From contig UCKU01000054.1 of the NCBI GenBank assembly GCA_900473185.1, positions 20,919 to 84,918 of the forward strand: a DNA stretch of 64,000 nt, given 5' to 3'. Made by a program: the position numbers and the translations under genes. How positions within the stretch are numbered: position 1 is the first letter of the stretch; every line of letters begins with the position of its first letter. The stretch comes from Hyphomicrobiales bacterium (lineage in GTDB: Bacteria > Pseudomonadota > Alphaproteobacteria > Rhizobiales > Rhizobiaceae). This document shows, piece by piece, positions 35,201-43,710 of this stretch. The notes below the pieces were generated by a model, which was not told the DNA's origin, ran no database searches, and saw nothing but the letters and a program-made list of their open reading frames with translations.

Positions 35201-35626
35201 CGCGAGACGGGACGCACAGCGCCGATCCTGATGCTGTCAGCCAATATCGGCGATGCCGCCGCTCACAGCGACAGCGACGACAGCCACAGTGACGCGATCG
35301 GCAAGCCCGTCGACATCAAGCAGCTGCGCGACAAGCTGGCCCTGCATCTTGCCCTGAAGTGGCTCTATGCCGACGATCAGACACCTGCGCCGGTGATTGC
35401 CGCCATGCCGCTCAAGAGCCCTGGAACAGCGCATGTGCAGGAGCTGCTGCGTCTCGGCGAGATCGGCTACATCAGAGGCATAGAAGCCAAGCTCGCCGAC
35501 CTTGCCAAAGTGGAGGCAAATCAGCCATTCACGGAAGAACTCCGCTCCTATGTCGGCGCCTTCGATCTCGCCGGCTTCATTGATTTCCTGCATAAATTCG
35601 AAGAAAAAGGTGAAACCGTTGGCTGA
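32243..35626 (+). CDS. NCS1-transporter / hybrid histidine kinase fusion
   Basis: Inner-membrane protein of 1127 residues. Residues about 20-490 form some twelve membrane helices resembling nucleobase:cation symporter-1 (allantoin/cytosine permease) proteins, e.g. QRISQTAIGAISFLALEAIGG-like start and DIDLLTRGASFGYIGS. A cysteine-rich knot (about 503-541: CSVC, WC, ICSLCCS, RCHDMC) follows, then two helices (about 575-630), a HisKA domain with phospho-His H686 in GLSHELRTPLNAVLGY, a HATPase domain (NLLSNAIKFTDEG, GLGLGLTITR) and a receiver with D971 in LLLVDISMPGMNG. The last 90 residues are an unnamed helical module. GAAAGAGGG precedes the ATG. A LuxR-type regulator gene overlaps its 3-prime end. 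Probably senses a transported nitrogen compound; ligand unknown. Confidence 0.9.
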   Translation: MTARQRIIPVRREYNRWVANQTLEDYALRFTAKSARRFSSQRISQTAIGAISFLALEAIGGAITLSYGTTNAFYAIIVASVAMLAIGLPISRYAIRHGVDIDLLTRGASFGYIGSTITSLIYASFTFMLFAIEASIMSGALELTLGIPLWIGYIISAVMVIPLVTHGVRLISKFQLMTQPFWIILNILPFIFIAFLDWGQFDVWRAFAGIRHVSGPPGTVADFNLVEFGAASAVILALMSQIGEQADFLRFLPPDPQRKWRHRLAIFLAGPGWVIIGAPKLLAGSFLVVLTFTSGVPVDRAADPAQMYLTAFGYMIPWHNAALLLMAAFVVVSQLKINVMNAYAGSLAWSNFFSRLTHSHPGRVIWLVFNVAIALLLMELGIYRLLEETLGIFSIIAMAWLCTISADIFINKPLGLAPPGIEFKRAHLYDINPVGLGAMTLSAGVALIAHFGTFGSIAASLAPYITLVIALIASPTLAWATKGKFYLARKPRHAWKNLTTITCSVCEHPFEPEDMAWCPAYAAPICSLCCSLDSRCHDMCKPNARFNAQVGAVAKTLLPETIVQKLTTRLGRYGIAVALALTAVGAILAMIAHQVSSASPETAEVVNRTILIVFFVFSVIAGVACWFYVLAHDSRVVAEEESSRQNTLLLKEIAAHKKTDAALQTAKETAEAANRAKSRYVVGLSHELRTPLNAVLGYAQILERDETIPAPRQSSIKVIRRSAEHLSGLIDGLLDISKIEAGRLQVYSNEINIQDFLDQIVDMFRPQAQAKGLSFIHERAPSLPQFVRTDEKRLRQILVNLLSNAIKFTDEGSVTFDVGYRSQVATFTVSDTGRGITEKDLTRIYEPFQRGEAESVRPMPGLGLGLTITRLLTNTLGGEISVTSEKDKGSTFRVRLMLSAVMRPAAPPQEKKIVSYDGPRRTIVVVDDNEDHREMMREILVPLDFIVLTAASGPDCLTLIEGIEPDLLLVDISMPGMNGWQLVSRLRETGRTAPILMLSANIGDAAAHSDSDDSHSDAIGKPVDIKQLRDKLALHLALKWLYADDQTPAPVIAAMPLKSPGTAHVQELLRLGEIGYIRGIEAKLADLAKVEANQPFTEELRSYVGAFDLAGFIDFLHKFEEKGETVG

Positions 35627-36530
35627 GCTTCCCCGCGACATCGTTCTGCTGGTCGATGATTCGCCCGAAGCCCTCGGCTTCCTGACCGATGCACTGGAGC
35701 AGTCGGGCTTTTCCGTGCTGATCGCCACTTCCGGCTCGGCCGCGCTCAATATCGTCGAACGCATCACGCCCGACCTCATCCTGCTCGATGCGGTCATGCC
35801 CTCGATGGACGGTTTTGAAACCTGCCGCAGGCTGAAAGCCAATGCCGCCGTCGCCCAGGTGCCTGTCATCTTCATGACCGGGCTCACCGAAACCGAACAT
35901 GTGGTGCACGCCCTGGAATCAGGCGGCGTCGACTACCTGTCGAAGCCGATCAATATCGACGAGCTGCGCGCCCGCATCCGCGTTCACCTGCGCAACGCCC
36001 GCTCGGCGCAGAGCGCGCGTGTGGCGCTCGATGCCGCCGGCCGCCACCTTCTGGCCGTCAAGGGCAATGGCGCGATCCACTGGTCTACGCCGCAGGCAAC
36101 CCGCCTCGTCAACGCCGCCATGGGCAGCGACGACGGCATGGAGGTCGTCTCCCGAACGATCGGCAACTGGATGAAGGAACGCGCCGCAGCCGCCCGCGAT
36201 GCACTCATCTCCATCGCTCATGCCGGGCAGGCTGCCCTGCAACTCGCCTTCCTTGGCGCCATCGGCCCGGACGAATATCTCTTCCGCCTGACGGCCGCCA
36301 ACCAGCGCAACGACGACGCGGTCCTGCGTCAGCACTTTGCGCTGACACAGCGCGAATCCGAAGTGCTGATGTGGATCGCCAAAGGCAAGGCCAACCGCGA
36401 TATCGGCGAAATTCTCGGCCTCTCCGCCCGCACGGTGAACAAGCACCTGGAACAGATCTATGTGAAGCTCGGCGTCGAAAACAGGGCATCCGCCGCCGTG
36501 AAGGCGGCGCATGTGCTGCATGAGATGTGA
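35619..36530 (+). CDS. LuxR-type response regulator
   Basis: Regulator of 303 residues. Receiver domain near the N-terminus (IVLLVDDSPEALGFL, phospho-Asp in DLILLDAVMPSMDG, Lys in YLSKPINIDE), a middle segment of about 110 residues, and a C-terminal LuxR helix-turn-helix (LTQRESEVLMWIAKGKANRD, LGLSARTVNKHLEQIYVKLG). The TTG at 35619, overlapping the kinase stop, is preferred as the conserved sequence begins there and AAGGTGAA precedes it; GTG 35610 is an alternative. The overlap makes it the obvious partner of the fusion kinase. Confidence 0.9.
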   Translation: MAELPRDIVLLVDDSPEALGFLTDALEQSGFSVLIATSGSAALNIVERITPDLILLDAVMPSMDGFETCRRLKANAAVAQVPVIFMTGLTETEHVVHALESGGVDYLSKPINIDELRARIRVHLRNARSAQSARVALDAAGRHLLAVKGNGAIHWSTPQATRLVNAAMGSDDGMEVVSRTIGNWMKERAAAARDALISIAHAGQAALQLAFLGAIGPDEYLFRLTAANQRNDDAVLRQHFALTQRESEVLMWIAKGKANRDIGEILGLSARTVNKHLEQIYVKLGVENRASAAVKAAHVLHEM

Positions 36531-36550
36531 GGGATGGCAGGCGACGTGCC

Positions 36551-37519
36551 TCAGACCACCCGGTCCGGCGCCTCGCGGCCCTCGAAGAAATCAGTCACAT
36601 TCTCCACGACCTTCATCCCCATCGCTGTGCGGGTTTCCTCCGTCGCACTGCCGAGATGCGGCAACAGAATGACATTCTCCATCCGCCGCAACGCGTCTGG
36701 CACATGCGGCTCCGCCTCGTAGACATCGAGCCCTGCGCCGCGGATCGTGCCTTTATCAAGCGCAGCGATCAACGCCGTCTCATCGACCACGTCGCCGCGC
36801 GCCGTATTGATGAGGAAGGCGCCTGGCTTCATTGCCGCAAGCCGCGCAGCATTCATCAGATGCCGGTTTTCCGCGCCGCCGGGGCAATGCAGCGAGACGA
36901 AATCGGAAGCCGCAAGCACCTCCTCCACCGAAACAAGCTGACGTGCTCCGTAGCGTGCCGCTTCGGCGGAATCGATCTGTGAGCGGTTGTAGAACACGAC
37001 ATCCATGCCAAAACCGAAATGGCAGCGTTGCGCGAAAGCCTTGCCGATTCGTCCGAAGCCGATAATGCCGACGGTCTTGCCCGTCACCTTCGTGCCAACC
37101 ATATGCGTCGGGCACCAGCCCTTCCATTCGCCGGCACGCAGTTTCCGCTCGCCCTCCCCGCCGCGACGTGCGACGGACAGCAGAAGCAGCATGGCAATAT
37201 CAGCCGTGCAATCAGTCAGGACACCAGGCGTGTTCGTCACCACGATGCCCTTCGCCTTGGCGGTGGCGATATCGATGTGATTGAAGCCCACCCCGAAATT
37301 GCCGAGGATTTTCGTACGTACGTCCCCGGAAAAGACCGCAGTCGGAAGCTTGTCGGAAACGGTCGGCAGCACCGCATCATAATCCACCAGCGCCTGACGC
37401 AACTCGCTTTCAGCAAGCGGCACATCATCTCTGTTGAGCGTCAGGTCGAAGCGCTCGGCGAGCACGGCCTCTACCGCGGCAGGCCAGCGCCGGGTGACGA
37501 GAATGCGGGGTTTTGGCAT
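36551..37519 (-). CDS. D-isomer 2-hydroxyacid dehydrogenase (glyoxylate/hydroxypyruvate reductase type)
   Basis: Cytoplasmic NAD(P)-dependent reductase of 322 residues, the normal length. NAD-binding VGIIGFGRIGKAFAQ, catalytic-Arg block LINTARGDVVDE, Glu in GAGLDVYEAEPHVP and His in ILLPHLGSATEETR are all present. Similar to GyaR/GhrB-like enzymes acting on glyoxylate or hydroxypyruvate. Convergent with the response regulator; no operon partner. Confidence 0.88.
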   Translation of the reverse strand: MPKPRILVTRRWPAAVEAVLAERFDLTLNRDDVPLAESELRQALVDYDAVLPTVSDKLPTAVFSGDVRTKILGNFGVGFNHIDIATAKAKGIVVTNTPGVLTDCTADIAMLLLLSVARRGGEGERKLRAGEWKGWCPTHMVGTKVTGKTVGIIGFGRIGKAFAQRCHFGFGMDVVFYNRSQIDSAEAARYGARQLVSVEEVLAASDFVSLHCPGGAENRHLMNAARLAAMKPGAFLINTARGDVVDETALIAALDKGTIRGAGLDVYEAEPHVPDALRRMENVILLPHLGSATEETRTAMGMKVVENVTDFFEGREAPDRVV

Positions 37520-37628
37520 GAATCTGGATCCTCCATCCTTGCCTCTGGCTTAGGCCATGAAGGCCAGGAATGGAATGGCTTTCGAAGCCGTAAAGACTGA
37601 GATCTTGAAATGCGCAGGCGAAACGAAA

Positions 37629-37653
37629 GAAGCCCGGTCGATGACCGGGCTTC
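37629..37653 (-). terminator. Terminator of the liv operon
   Basis: A 10-base-pair perfect stem (37629-37638 with 37644-37653) and a 5-base loop, followed on the minus strand by a TTCTTTCGTTT run, lie 26 bases past the livK stop. Confidence 0.85.
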
Positions 37654-37678
37654 CATGAAAGGCATCACTGCCAGAGGC

Positions 37679-38803
37679 TTACTTCTCAGCCTTCTGGAAG
37701 TAGCTGTACTTTCCGTCTTCGCCCTTCTTCCATTCGTACATGACGTAGCCTGGAAGCTTCGGGTCGCCCTTTCCGTCAAAGGAGATATCGCCGAGAACGG
37801 TCGGGAACGGACCCTTTTCCTTCATGGCTGCGGCAACAGCTTCGGCGTCCGTAGAACCGGCAGCCTTGGCAGCAGCAGCGATCGTCTGCATCGCAGCGTA
37901 GGAGTAGAGGGTGTAAGCTTCCGGGTTGAAGCCGGCAGCCTTGAACTTCGCAACGAGGTCCTTGTTGGCCGGGTTGACCGTCGGATCCGGGCCGAAGGTG
38001 TTCAGCGTACCGGCAACGGCGTCACCAGCGATGGAAGCAAGTTCGTTCGAGACGATACCGTCACCCGAAACGAGCGCTGCTTTCAGGCCCTGGTCGGCCG
38101 ACTGGCGGATGATGAGACCGGCTTCGGTGTGCAGACCGCCCCAGTAGATGATCGAAACGCCGGCTTCCTTCATCTTTGCGATGAGGGCCGAGAAGTCCTT
38201 GTCGCCGACGTTCACGCCTTCGTACATGACTTCGGTGACGCCAGCGGCATTCAGAGCCTTCTTGGTTTCGTCGGCGAGACCCTGGCCATAAGGAGTCTTG
38301 TCGTGAATGACGGCGATCTTGGCGTCCTTGAAGTGGTCGGCCAGATACTTGCCGGCAATGGCGCCCTGCTGGTCGTCACGGCCGCAGGTGCGGAAGGTGT
38401 TCCACAGGCCACGCTCGGTGAAAACAGGGTTGGTAGCAGCCGGGGTAATTTCGAGAATGCCGTTTTCGGCGTAAACTTCAGAAGCCGGGATGGAAACGCC
38501 CGAGTTGAAGTGGCCGATAACGAACTTCACGCCGTCAGCAACGAACTTGTTGGCAACGGAAATGCCCTGCTTCGGATCGGAAACGTCGTCGCCGAGCTCG
38601 ATCTTGATCTGCTCGCCGTTGATGCCGCCAGCAGCATTGATGTCGGCGGCTGCCTGCTCGGCACCCTTCTGCAGCTGTGCGCCGAACGCAGCGTTCGGGC
38701 CTGTGAGCGGGCCGCCAACGCCGATCAGGATGTCAGCTCGTGCGATGCCGCCGAAAGCGACGATCGCCGTCAGTGCCACCGCTGACAAGAGAGACTTCTT
38801 CAT
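37679..38803 (-). CDS. livK: Branched-chain amino acid ABC transporter substrate-binding protein
   Basis: Periplasmic protein of 374 residues, LivK/BraC family. A signal peptide ends IARA-D, then ILIGVGGPLTGPNAAFGAQ, the type I periplasmic-binding opening. Other family blocks: AVIHDKTPYGQGLADETKKALN and DFSALIAKMKEAGVSIIYWGG. Last gene of the livHMGF group, 120 bases after the small membrane-protein gene, a common position for the abundant binding protein. Rhizobial homologues take many amino acids; exact specificity is not deducible. Confidence 0.93.
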   Translation of the reverse strand: MKKSLLSAVALTAIVAFGGIARADILIGVGGPLTGPNAAFGAQLQKGAEQAAADINAAGGINGEQIKIELGDDVSDPKQGISVANKFVADGVKFVIGHFNSGVSIPASEVYAENGILEITPAATNPVFTERGLWNTFRTCGRDDQQGAIAGKYLADHFKDAKIAVIHDKTPYGQGLADETKKALNAAGVTEVMYEGVNVGDKDFSALIAKMKEAGVSIIYWGGLHTEAGLIIRQSADQGLKAALVSGDGIVSNELASIAGDAVAGTLNTFGPDPTVNPANKDLVAKFKAAGFNPEAYTLYSYAAMQTIAAAAKAAGSTDAEAVAAAMKEKGPFPTVLGDISFDGKGDPKLPGYVMYEWKKGEDGKYSYFQKAEK

Positions 38804-38923
38804 ATTGTTACTCCCAATTTTTGGGCGGGTTTCGTTTGAAGACCCAGCGCACTACCCACCATTGACTACGCCGGGAAAGCTGTTCCACTCTGAAGGCAAT
38901 TCATGCCTAGTTTCAACGGGCTG

Positions 38924-39277
38924 TCAATGTTTCTCCTTCCACGAAAACGCGGAAGTTTTTTCGTACAGCCAGTAATAGTTGTTCACCATTTGGTTGGTGC
39001 GGCGATAGCGGAACCCGGCTGTCGAGAAGATCAGCAGAGTTACGAAATCGATAATATAGAAGAGGGCGCTGAGCATTGGGCCGTTAAACAGCGCATGATG
39101 CAGGAACTGCATCGCCCATGCGAGCAGGAAGGTATAGACGACGACCAGCGGATAGTTGTTCCAGCCGTCCGCAACCGCCCTGCCGGCGCGCCACGCCGTC
39201 CAGAAACCGATGAGCACAACGAGCGCGCGGATGACGAGCTTTACGCCATTGTCGCTTTCGAAGAAAAGTCCCTGCAT
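38924..39277 (-). CDS. DUF6867-like small membrane protein of the liv operon
   Basis: Protein of 117 residues with three predicted membrane helices (VIRALVVLIGFWTAWRAG, PLVVVYTFLLAWAMQFL, LFYIIDFVTLLIFS). The start MQGLFFESD at 39277 is preferred; the frame is open to 39352 but lacks support. It resembles the DUF6867 family found in alphaproteobacterial liv clusters. It lies between livF and livK, 26 bases after livF, so is probably co-transcribed; a role in the importer is only suggested by position. Confidence 0.75.
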   Translation of the reverse strand: MQGLFFESDNGVKLVIRALVVLIGFWTAWRAGRAVADGWNNYPLVVVYTFLLAWAMQFLHHALFNGPMLSALFYIIDFVTLLIFSTAGFRYRRTNQMVNNYYWLYEKTSAFSWKEKH

Positions 39278-39302
39278 AATCAAACTCTCCCTTCTGCCGC
39301 GA

Positions 39303-40034
39303 TCAATGCCGCCCGCCTTCGAGATAGGCAGCACGGACCTCAGGATTGGCAAGCAGTTCCTTGCCGCTGCCGCTCATCGTCACCTTGCCGTTCACGAGCA
39401 CATAGGCACGGTGCGACAGCTTGAGCGCTGCGAATGCGTTCTGCTCCACGAGGAAGACGGTCAGCCCCTCTTTCTCGTTCAGCACCTTAATGGCTTCGAA
39501 GATGCCCTTGACGATCAGCGGCGCGAGGCCGAGCGAGGGTTCGTCGAGCAGCAGGAGCTTCGGGCGCGCCATCAGCGCGCGGCCGATCGAAAGCATCTGC
39601 TGTTCGCCGCCCGAAAGCGTGCCGCCACGCTGCGACTGGCGCTCCTTCAAGCGCGGGAACATCGTAAATATCTTCTCGACGTCCTCATTGAAATATTTGA
39701 GGTTGTCGAGACCCGCGCCCATCTGGAGATTTTCCAGAACGGTCATGCGTGGGAAGATGCGTCGTCCCTCGGGCGACTGCGCGATACGCAGCCGTGCGAT
39801 CTCGTGCGTCGGCAGCCTGGTAATGTCCTGGCCGTCGAAGATGATCGAGCCGGTACGGGCCTGCGGGCTGCCGCAGATCGTCATCATCAGCGTCGACTTG
39901 CCGGCGCCGTTGGCGCCGATCAGGCTGACGATCTCGCCCTTCTTCACCTCGACATCGATGCCGGCGAGCGCGCGGATATTGCCGTAATAGGTCTCGACGC
40001 CCTGAACCTTGAGAAGCTGTTCACCGGCCGCCAT
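39303..40034 (-). CDS. livF: Branched-chain amino acid ABC transporter ATPase LivF
   Basis: ATPase of 243 residues. Walker A GANGAGKSTLM, signature LSGGEQQMLSIGRAL and Walker B LLLLDEPSLGLAP are intact. Its ATG overlaps the livG stop (TGATG), indicating coupled translation. Confidence 0.95.
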   Translation of the reverse strand: MAAGEQLLKVQGVETYYGNIRALAGIDVEVKKGEIVSLIGANGAGKSTLMMTICGSPQARTGSIIFDGQDITRLPTHEIARLRIAQSPEGRRIFPRMTVLENLQMGAGLDNLKYFNEDVEKIFTMFPRLKERQSQRGGTLSGGEQQMLSIGRALMARPKLLLLDEPSLGLAPLIVKGIFEAIKVLNEKEGLTVFLVEQNAFAALKLSHRAYVLVNGKVTMSGSGKELLANPEVRAAYLEGGRH

Positions 40035-40900
40035 CAGATTGCGCCCCCTTCTACGATCGCAATGACCTCTTCGACTTCTTCATCCTCGACACCGAGATAG
40101 GCCGCAATAACCCTCGGGTCGTGCTTCACGTGGTCAGGATTGCCGTCGGAAATCTTCTGGCCGTATTCCAGAACGATGACGTGATCGGAAATTTCCATGA
40201 CGACAGACATGTCGTGCTCGATGAGCAGGATCGAGGTCCCGGTTTCGGTGCGAATGCCTTTCAGCAAGGCATTGAGCGCCGCCGATTCACGCGGATTGAG
40301 ACCGGCAGCCGGCTCATCGAGGCAAAGCATCTCCGGACCGGTACACATGGCGCGTGCAATTTCCAGACGACGCTGGGCGCCGTAAGGCAGGTCGCCGGCC
40401 GGATCGTCGGCGCGGTCGATAAGATCGGCCTTCTCCAGCCAGAAGCGCGCAAGCTCGATAGCGGCAGCCGCTTCCTTCTTATAGGGACCGATGCCGAGCA
40501 GACCAAGTATCGTGAAGCCCGAAGCCTTCATCAGCTTGTTGTGTTGGGCAACCAGCAGGTTTTCCAGAACGGTGAGGCCCGAAAACAGACGGATGTTCTG
40601 GAAGGTACGGGCAACCTTGGCTTCCTTGGTGATGCGGAAGTCAGGCAGACGCTCGAGCAGGTACTGCTTGCCGCTCTTCTGCGTCAGCGTAATCATGCCC
40701 ATCGTCGGCTTGTAGAAACCGGTAATGCAGTTGAAGACGGTCGTCTTGCCCGCACCGTTCGGGCCGATCAGCGCGGTGATTTCGCCGCGCTTGGCCTCGA
40801 AGGATAAGTCGTTGATGGCCATCAGGCCGCCGAACTTCATCGACAGGTGCTCGACCTTGAGCAAAGTGTCATTCGACATCGTGTTCTCGACAGGGCTCAT
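40034..40900 (-). CDS. livG: Branched-chain amino acid ABC transporter ATPase LivG
   Basis: ATPase of 288 residues. Walker A GPNGAGKTTVFNCITG, signature-like LPYGAQRRLEIARAM and Walker B MLCLDEPAAGLNPRE, the LivG hallmarks. The ATG at 40900 shares its A with the livM stop; an internal ATG at 40879 is the alternative start. A C-terminal acidic extension (EVEEVIAIVEGG) is beyond the usual end. Confidence 0.95.
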   Translation of the reverse strand: MSPVENTMSNDTLLKVEHLSMKFGGLMAINDLSFEAKRGEITALIGPNGAGKTTVFNCITGFYKPTMGMITLTQKSGKQYLLERLPDFRITKEAKVARTFQNIRLFSGLTVLENLLVAQHNKLMKASGFTILGLLGIGPYKKEAAAAIELARFWLEKADLIDRADDPAGDLPYGAQRRLEIARAMCTGPEMLCLDEPAAGLNPRESAALNALLKGIRTETGTSILLIEHDMSVVMEISDHVIVLEYGQKISDGNPDHVKHDPRVIAAYLGVEDEEVEEVIAIVEGGAI

Positions 40901-42297
40901 CAACCGTGGCCCTCCTTGGTAAAGCTTCCGGATACGGCCTTGCGCTCCTTGAGGAAGGCGGTCGGCTCACGCGAACCGACGAAACCGCGCGGCTTGAACA
41001 GCATGACGATGACCATGGCAAGGCCGAAGAGCAGCATGCGGTAGAGTTCCGGCGTGAAATCCGGCCCAAAGATGACCTTGAGGAAGTCCATTTCGCGCAG
41101 CACTTCCGTACCACCGACCATGACGACGGCGGCGATCGCAATACCCGTCAGCGAACCCATGCCACCGAGAACGACAATGGCGAGGATGACGGCCGATTCC
41201 AGGAACACGAAGGATTCCGGCGAGACGAAGCCCTGGCGGGCCGCGAAGAAGGAGCCGGCGAAACCGCCGAACATCGCGCCGGTGGCGAAAGCCGTCAACT
41301 TCGTCGTCACCGTATTAATGCCGAGCGAACGGCAGGCGATTTCATCCTCGCGCAATGCTTCCCACGCACGGCCGATCGGCATCCGGCGCAGCCGGATCGT
41401 CACATAGGCCGTCAGCATGCAGAGCGCCAGAATGACGTAGAACAGAAAGATCTTGTAGTAGGCCGAGGATGACGGCAGGCCGAAAACCTTGGCAAAATTG
41501 TTCGCCTTGCCGACATCGAAGCTCAAGATGCCGAAGACCGAAGCCTTGGCGATGCCGGAAATACCGAAGGTACCCTTGGTCACTTCCGTCCAGTTGATGA
41601 TGACCAGGCGGATGATTTCACCGAAGGCAAGCGTGACGATCGCCAGATAGTCGCCGCGCAGGCGCAGCACCGGAAAGCCGAGGATGACGCCCCAAAGCGC
41701 GGCAAAGATACCGGCGAGCGGCAGCAGCACCCAGAAGGACAGGCCGAAATGGGCCGAAAGCAGCGCATAGGAATAGGCGCCGACCGCGTAGAAAGCGACG
41801 TAACCGAGGTCGAGCAGCCCGGCGAGGCCGACGACGATGTTCAGACCCCAGGCGAGCATCACATAGATCAGGATCTGGATGCCGAAATTGTCCACCCACT
41901 TCAATGCGCCCTGCGGGCCGAGGAAATAAGCAGTGGCAAGCGGATAGACCAGAAGGAATACGAGCGCGATCTTCAGGAAATGCGTCCGGAAGAAGCCCTT
42001 CTCCGTCGAAATCTCGAGATCGCCGTGACGCGCCTTCGAAAGCTTGCGCTGATCAAGATGCGGCCTGACGAAAACGACCATGATGAAACGGCCGATGGCG
42101 GCGACCAGCACGAAAATGGCCAGCAAGCCCCAACGCTGAACGACGATCAACTCGTTGTTGATGTTCTGCTGCGTGCCGAGACCGACATAGAGAACGAACA
42201 GGCCAAGTGCGATGAGGCCGGAGAAGAAGGCTTCCCTAAGCCCCTTCTGGACAAGCCCGGCGTCGGACTTGCCAGCGGAAGTGTCGATGTTTGCCAT
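40900..42297 (-). CDS. livM: Branched-chain amino acid ABC transporter permease LivM
   Basis: Permease of 465 residues, longer than E. coli LivM (about 425), with an N-terminal pair of helices before the core (VGLAGLLDLGYVAFYAVGAYSYALL and the loop WEALREDEIACRSLGIN). Typical of rhizobial BraE. Lies three bases after livH. Confidence 0.95.
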   Translation of the reverse strand: MANIDTSAGKSDAGLVQKGLREAFFSGLIALGLFVLYVGLGTQQNINNELIVVQRWGLLAIFVLVAAIGRFIMVVFVRPHLDQRKLSKARHGDLEISTEKGFFRTHFLKIALVFLLVYPLATAYFLGPQGALKWVDNFGIQILIYVMLAWGLNIVVGLAGLLDLGYVAFYAVGAYSYALLSAHFGLSFWVLLPLAGIFAALWGVILGFPVLRLRGDYLAIVTLAFGEIIRLVIINWTEVTKGTFGISGIAKASVFGILSFDVGKANNFAKVFGLPSSSAYYKIFLFYVILALCMLTAYVTIRLRRMPIGRAWEALREDEIACRSLGINTVTTKLTAFATGAMFGGFAGSFFAARQGFVSPESFVFLESAVILAIVVLGGMGSLTGIAIAAVVMVGGTEVLREMDFLKVIFGPDFTPELYRMLLFGLAMVIVMLFKPRGFVGSREPTAFLKERKAVSGSFTKEGHG

Positions 42298-42300
42298 GAC

Positions 42301-43203
42301 TTATACCTTCTCGACTTCCGGCCGGCCGAGAATGCCCGTCGGCTTGAAGATCAGCACGAATGCAAGAATGGCGAAGGTAGCGACATCCTTGTACGCGATG
42401 GTGAAATAGGCCGACCACAGGGATTCGATGAGGCCGATCATCAGCCCGCCGAGAACAGCGCCCGGCAGTGAGCCGATACCGCCGAGAACGGCTGCAGTGA
42501 AGGCCTTGACGCCCGGGATGAAGCCATCGTTGAACGACGCGACACCATAATACATCAGGTACATCGTGCCGGCGACGGCTGCGAGTGCCGCACCCATGAT
42601 GAAGGTGATCGAGATGGTCTGGTCGACGTTAACGCCGAGCAAAGCCGCCATCTTGCGATCCTGTTCGGTCGCGCGCTGAGCACGCCCGAGTGCCGTCTTG
42701 TTGACGAGATACCAGAAGGCGGCCAGCAGGACGACGGTCACGACAATGATGATGATCTGCTTCAGCGAGATCGAGAGACCGCCGATATTATAAACCGTGC
42801 CGACGAGTGGCGGGATCGGCTTGTTGCGCGGGCCCTGCGTGACCTGGATGAAGTTCGACAGCGTGATCGACATGCCGATCGCGGTAATCAGCGGTGCCAG
42901 GCGGAATGAGCCGCGCAGCGGGCGGTAGGCGACACGCTCGATCGTCCAGTTCCACAAACTCGTCATCAGCATCGCGACCACAAGCATCGCCAGCAGCAGC
43001 ACGGCTACCGGAAGACCTGCAAAGATGGATGTGAGAACGAGAAAGACGATAAGAGCAGCGAAACCACCGAGCATGAAAATGTCGCCATGGGCGAAGTTGA
43101 TCATGCCGATAATGCCGTAAACCATCGTATAGCCAATAGCCACAAGGCCATAGATGGATCCGAGAGTCAGCCCGTTGAAGAGCTGCTGGACAAAATACTC
43201 CAT
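42301..43203 (-). CDS. livH: Branched-chain amino acid ABC transporter permease LivH
   Basis: Permease of 300 residues with about eight helices. Family blocks: GLVAIGYTMVYGIIGMINFAHGD-type start (GYTMVYGIIGMINFAHGDIF) and the EAA-like loop QRATEQDRKMAALLGVN. First gene of the liv operon. Upstream 43204-43710 must hold the operon promoter. Confidence 0.95.
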   Translation of the reverse strand: MEYFVQQLFNGLTLGSIYGLVAIGYTMVYGIIGMINFAHGDIFMLGGFAALIVFLVLTSIFAGLPVAVLLLAMLVVAMLMTSLWNWTIERVAYRPLRGSFRLAPLITAIGMSITLSNFIQVTQGPRNKPIPPLVGTVYNIGGLSISLKQIIIIVVTVVLLAAFWYLVNKTALGRAQRATEQDRKMAALLGVNVDQTISITFIMGAALAAVAGTMYLMYYGVASFNDGFIPGVKAFTAAVLGGIGSLPGAVLGGLMIGLIESLWSAYFTIAYKDVATFAILAFVLIFKPTGILGRPEVEKV

Positions 43204-43710
43204 ATGTCATTTCCCCTGGATGCGAACCAAATTTAAGTTGCATCTCTTATTAGTTTTATCGCGCGTGCTTTCACACGAGCCACTAGTCGCATTGCATAGC
43301 GGTTTCGTTGGAAATGTGAAGACAAAAAGGATTTACTGCGCCAGAATCTTGGGCAAACAGGCCTAAATGGCGCAATTCAAACCAAAATCCACACAAAAGC
43401 GGCACCGGCTGGCAAATTTTTAGCCAGAGCGGGCTTCGTCAATCAATTTTTTAGCACCGAACGAAGCCAGAAACGCTCGCCTTATGCGTAAACTGTTCCA
43501 CAAGTAAGGAAATCGACGAAATTTCAAACTCGAAGATGCTGTCAATTGCAAATGGCATTTCACGGGCAATTGCTTCTGACGCGTTTTGTGCAAAACCTGC
43601 GAGCCTGTGCTAATGTTACGGGATTCCGGCAAAGGGGTGCGGCAGCACCTCCTATACACTATATATGGCGCGGCGGTCTCAAGACGAATTTGCAGACGAA
43701 CGGCAGGAAT
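43204..43710. other. Intergenic region between divergent livH and cysQ
   Basis: About 500 AT-rich bases containing the outward promoters of livH and cysQ. I see an inverted GTTTTG-TG-CAAAAC at about 43583-43596 but no gene. The cysQ frame stays open upstream to 43546 without conserved sequence. Confidence 0.45.
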
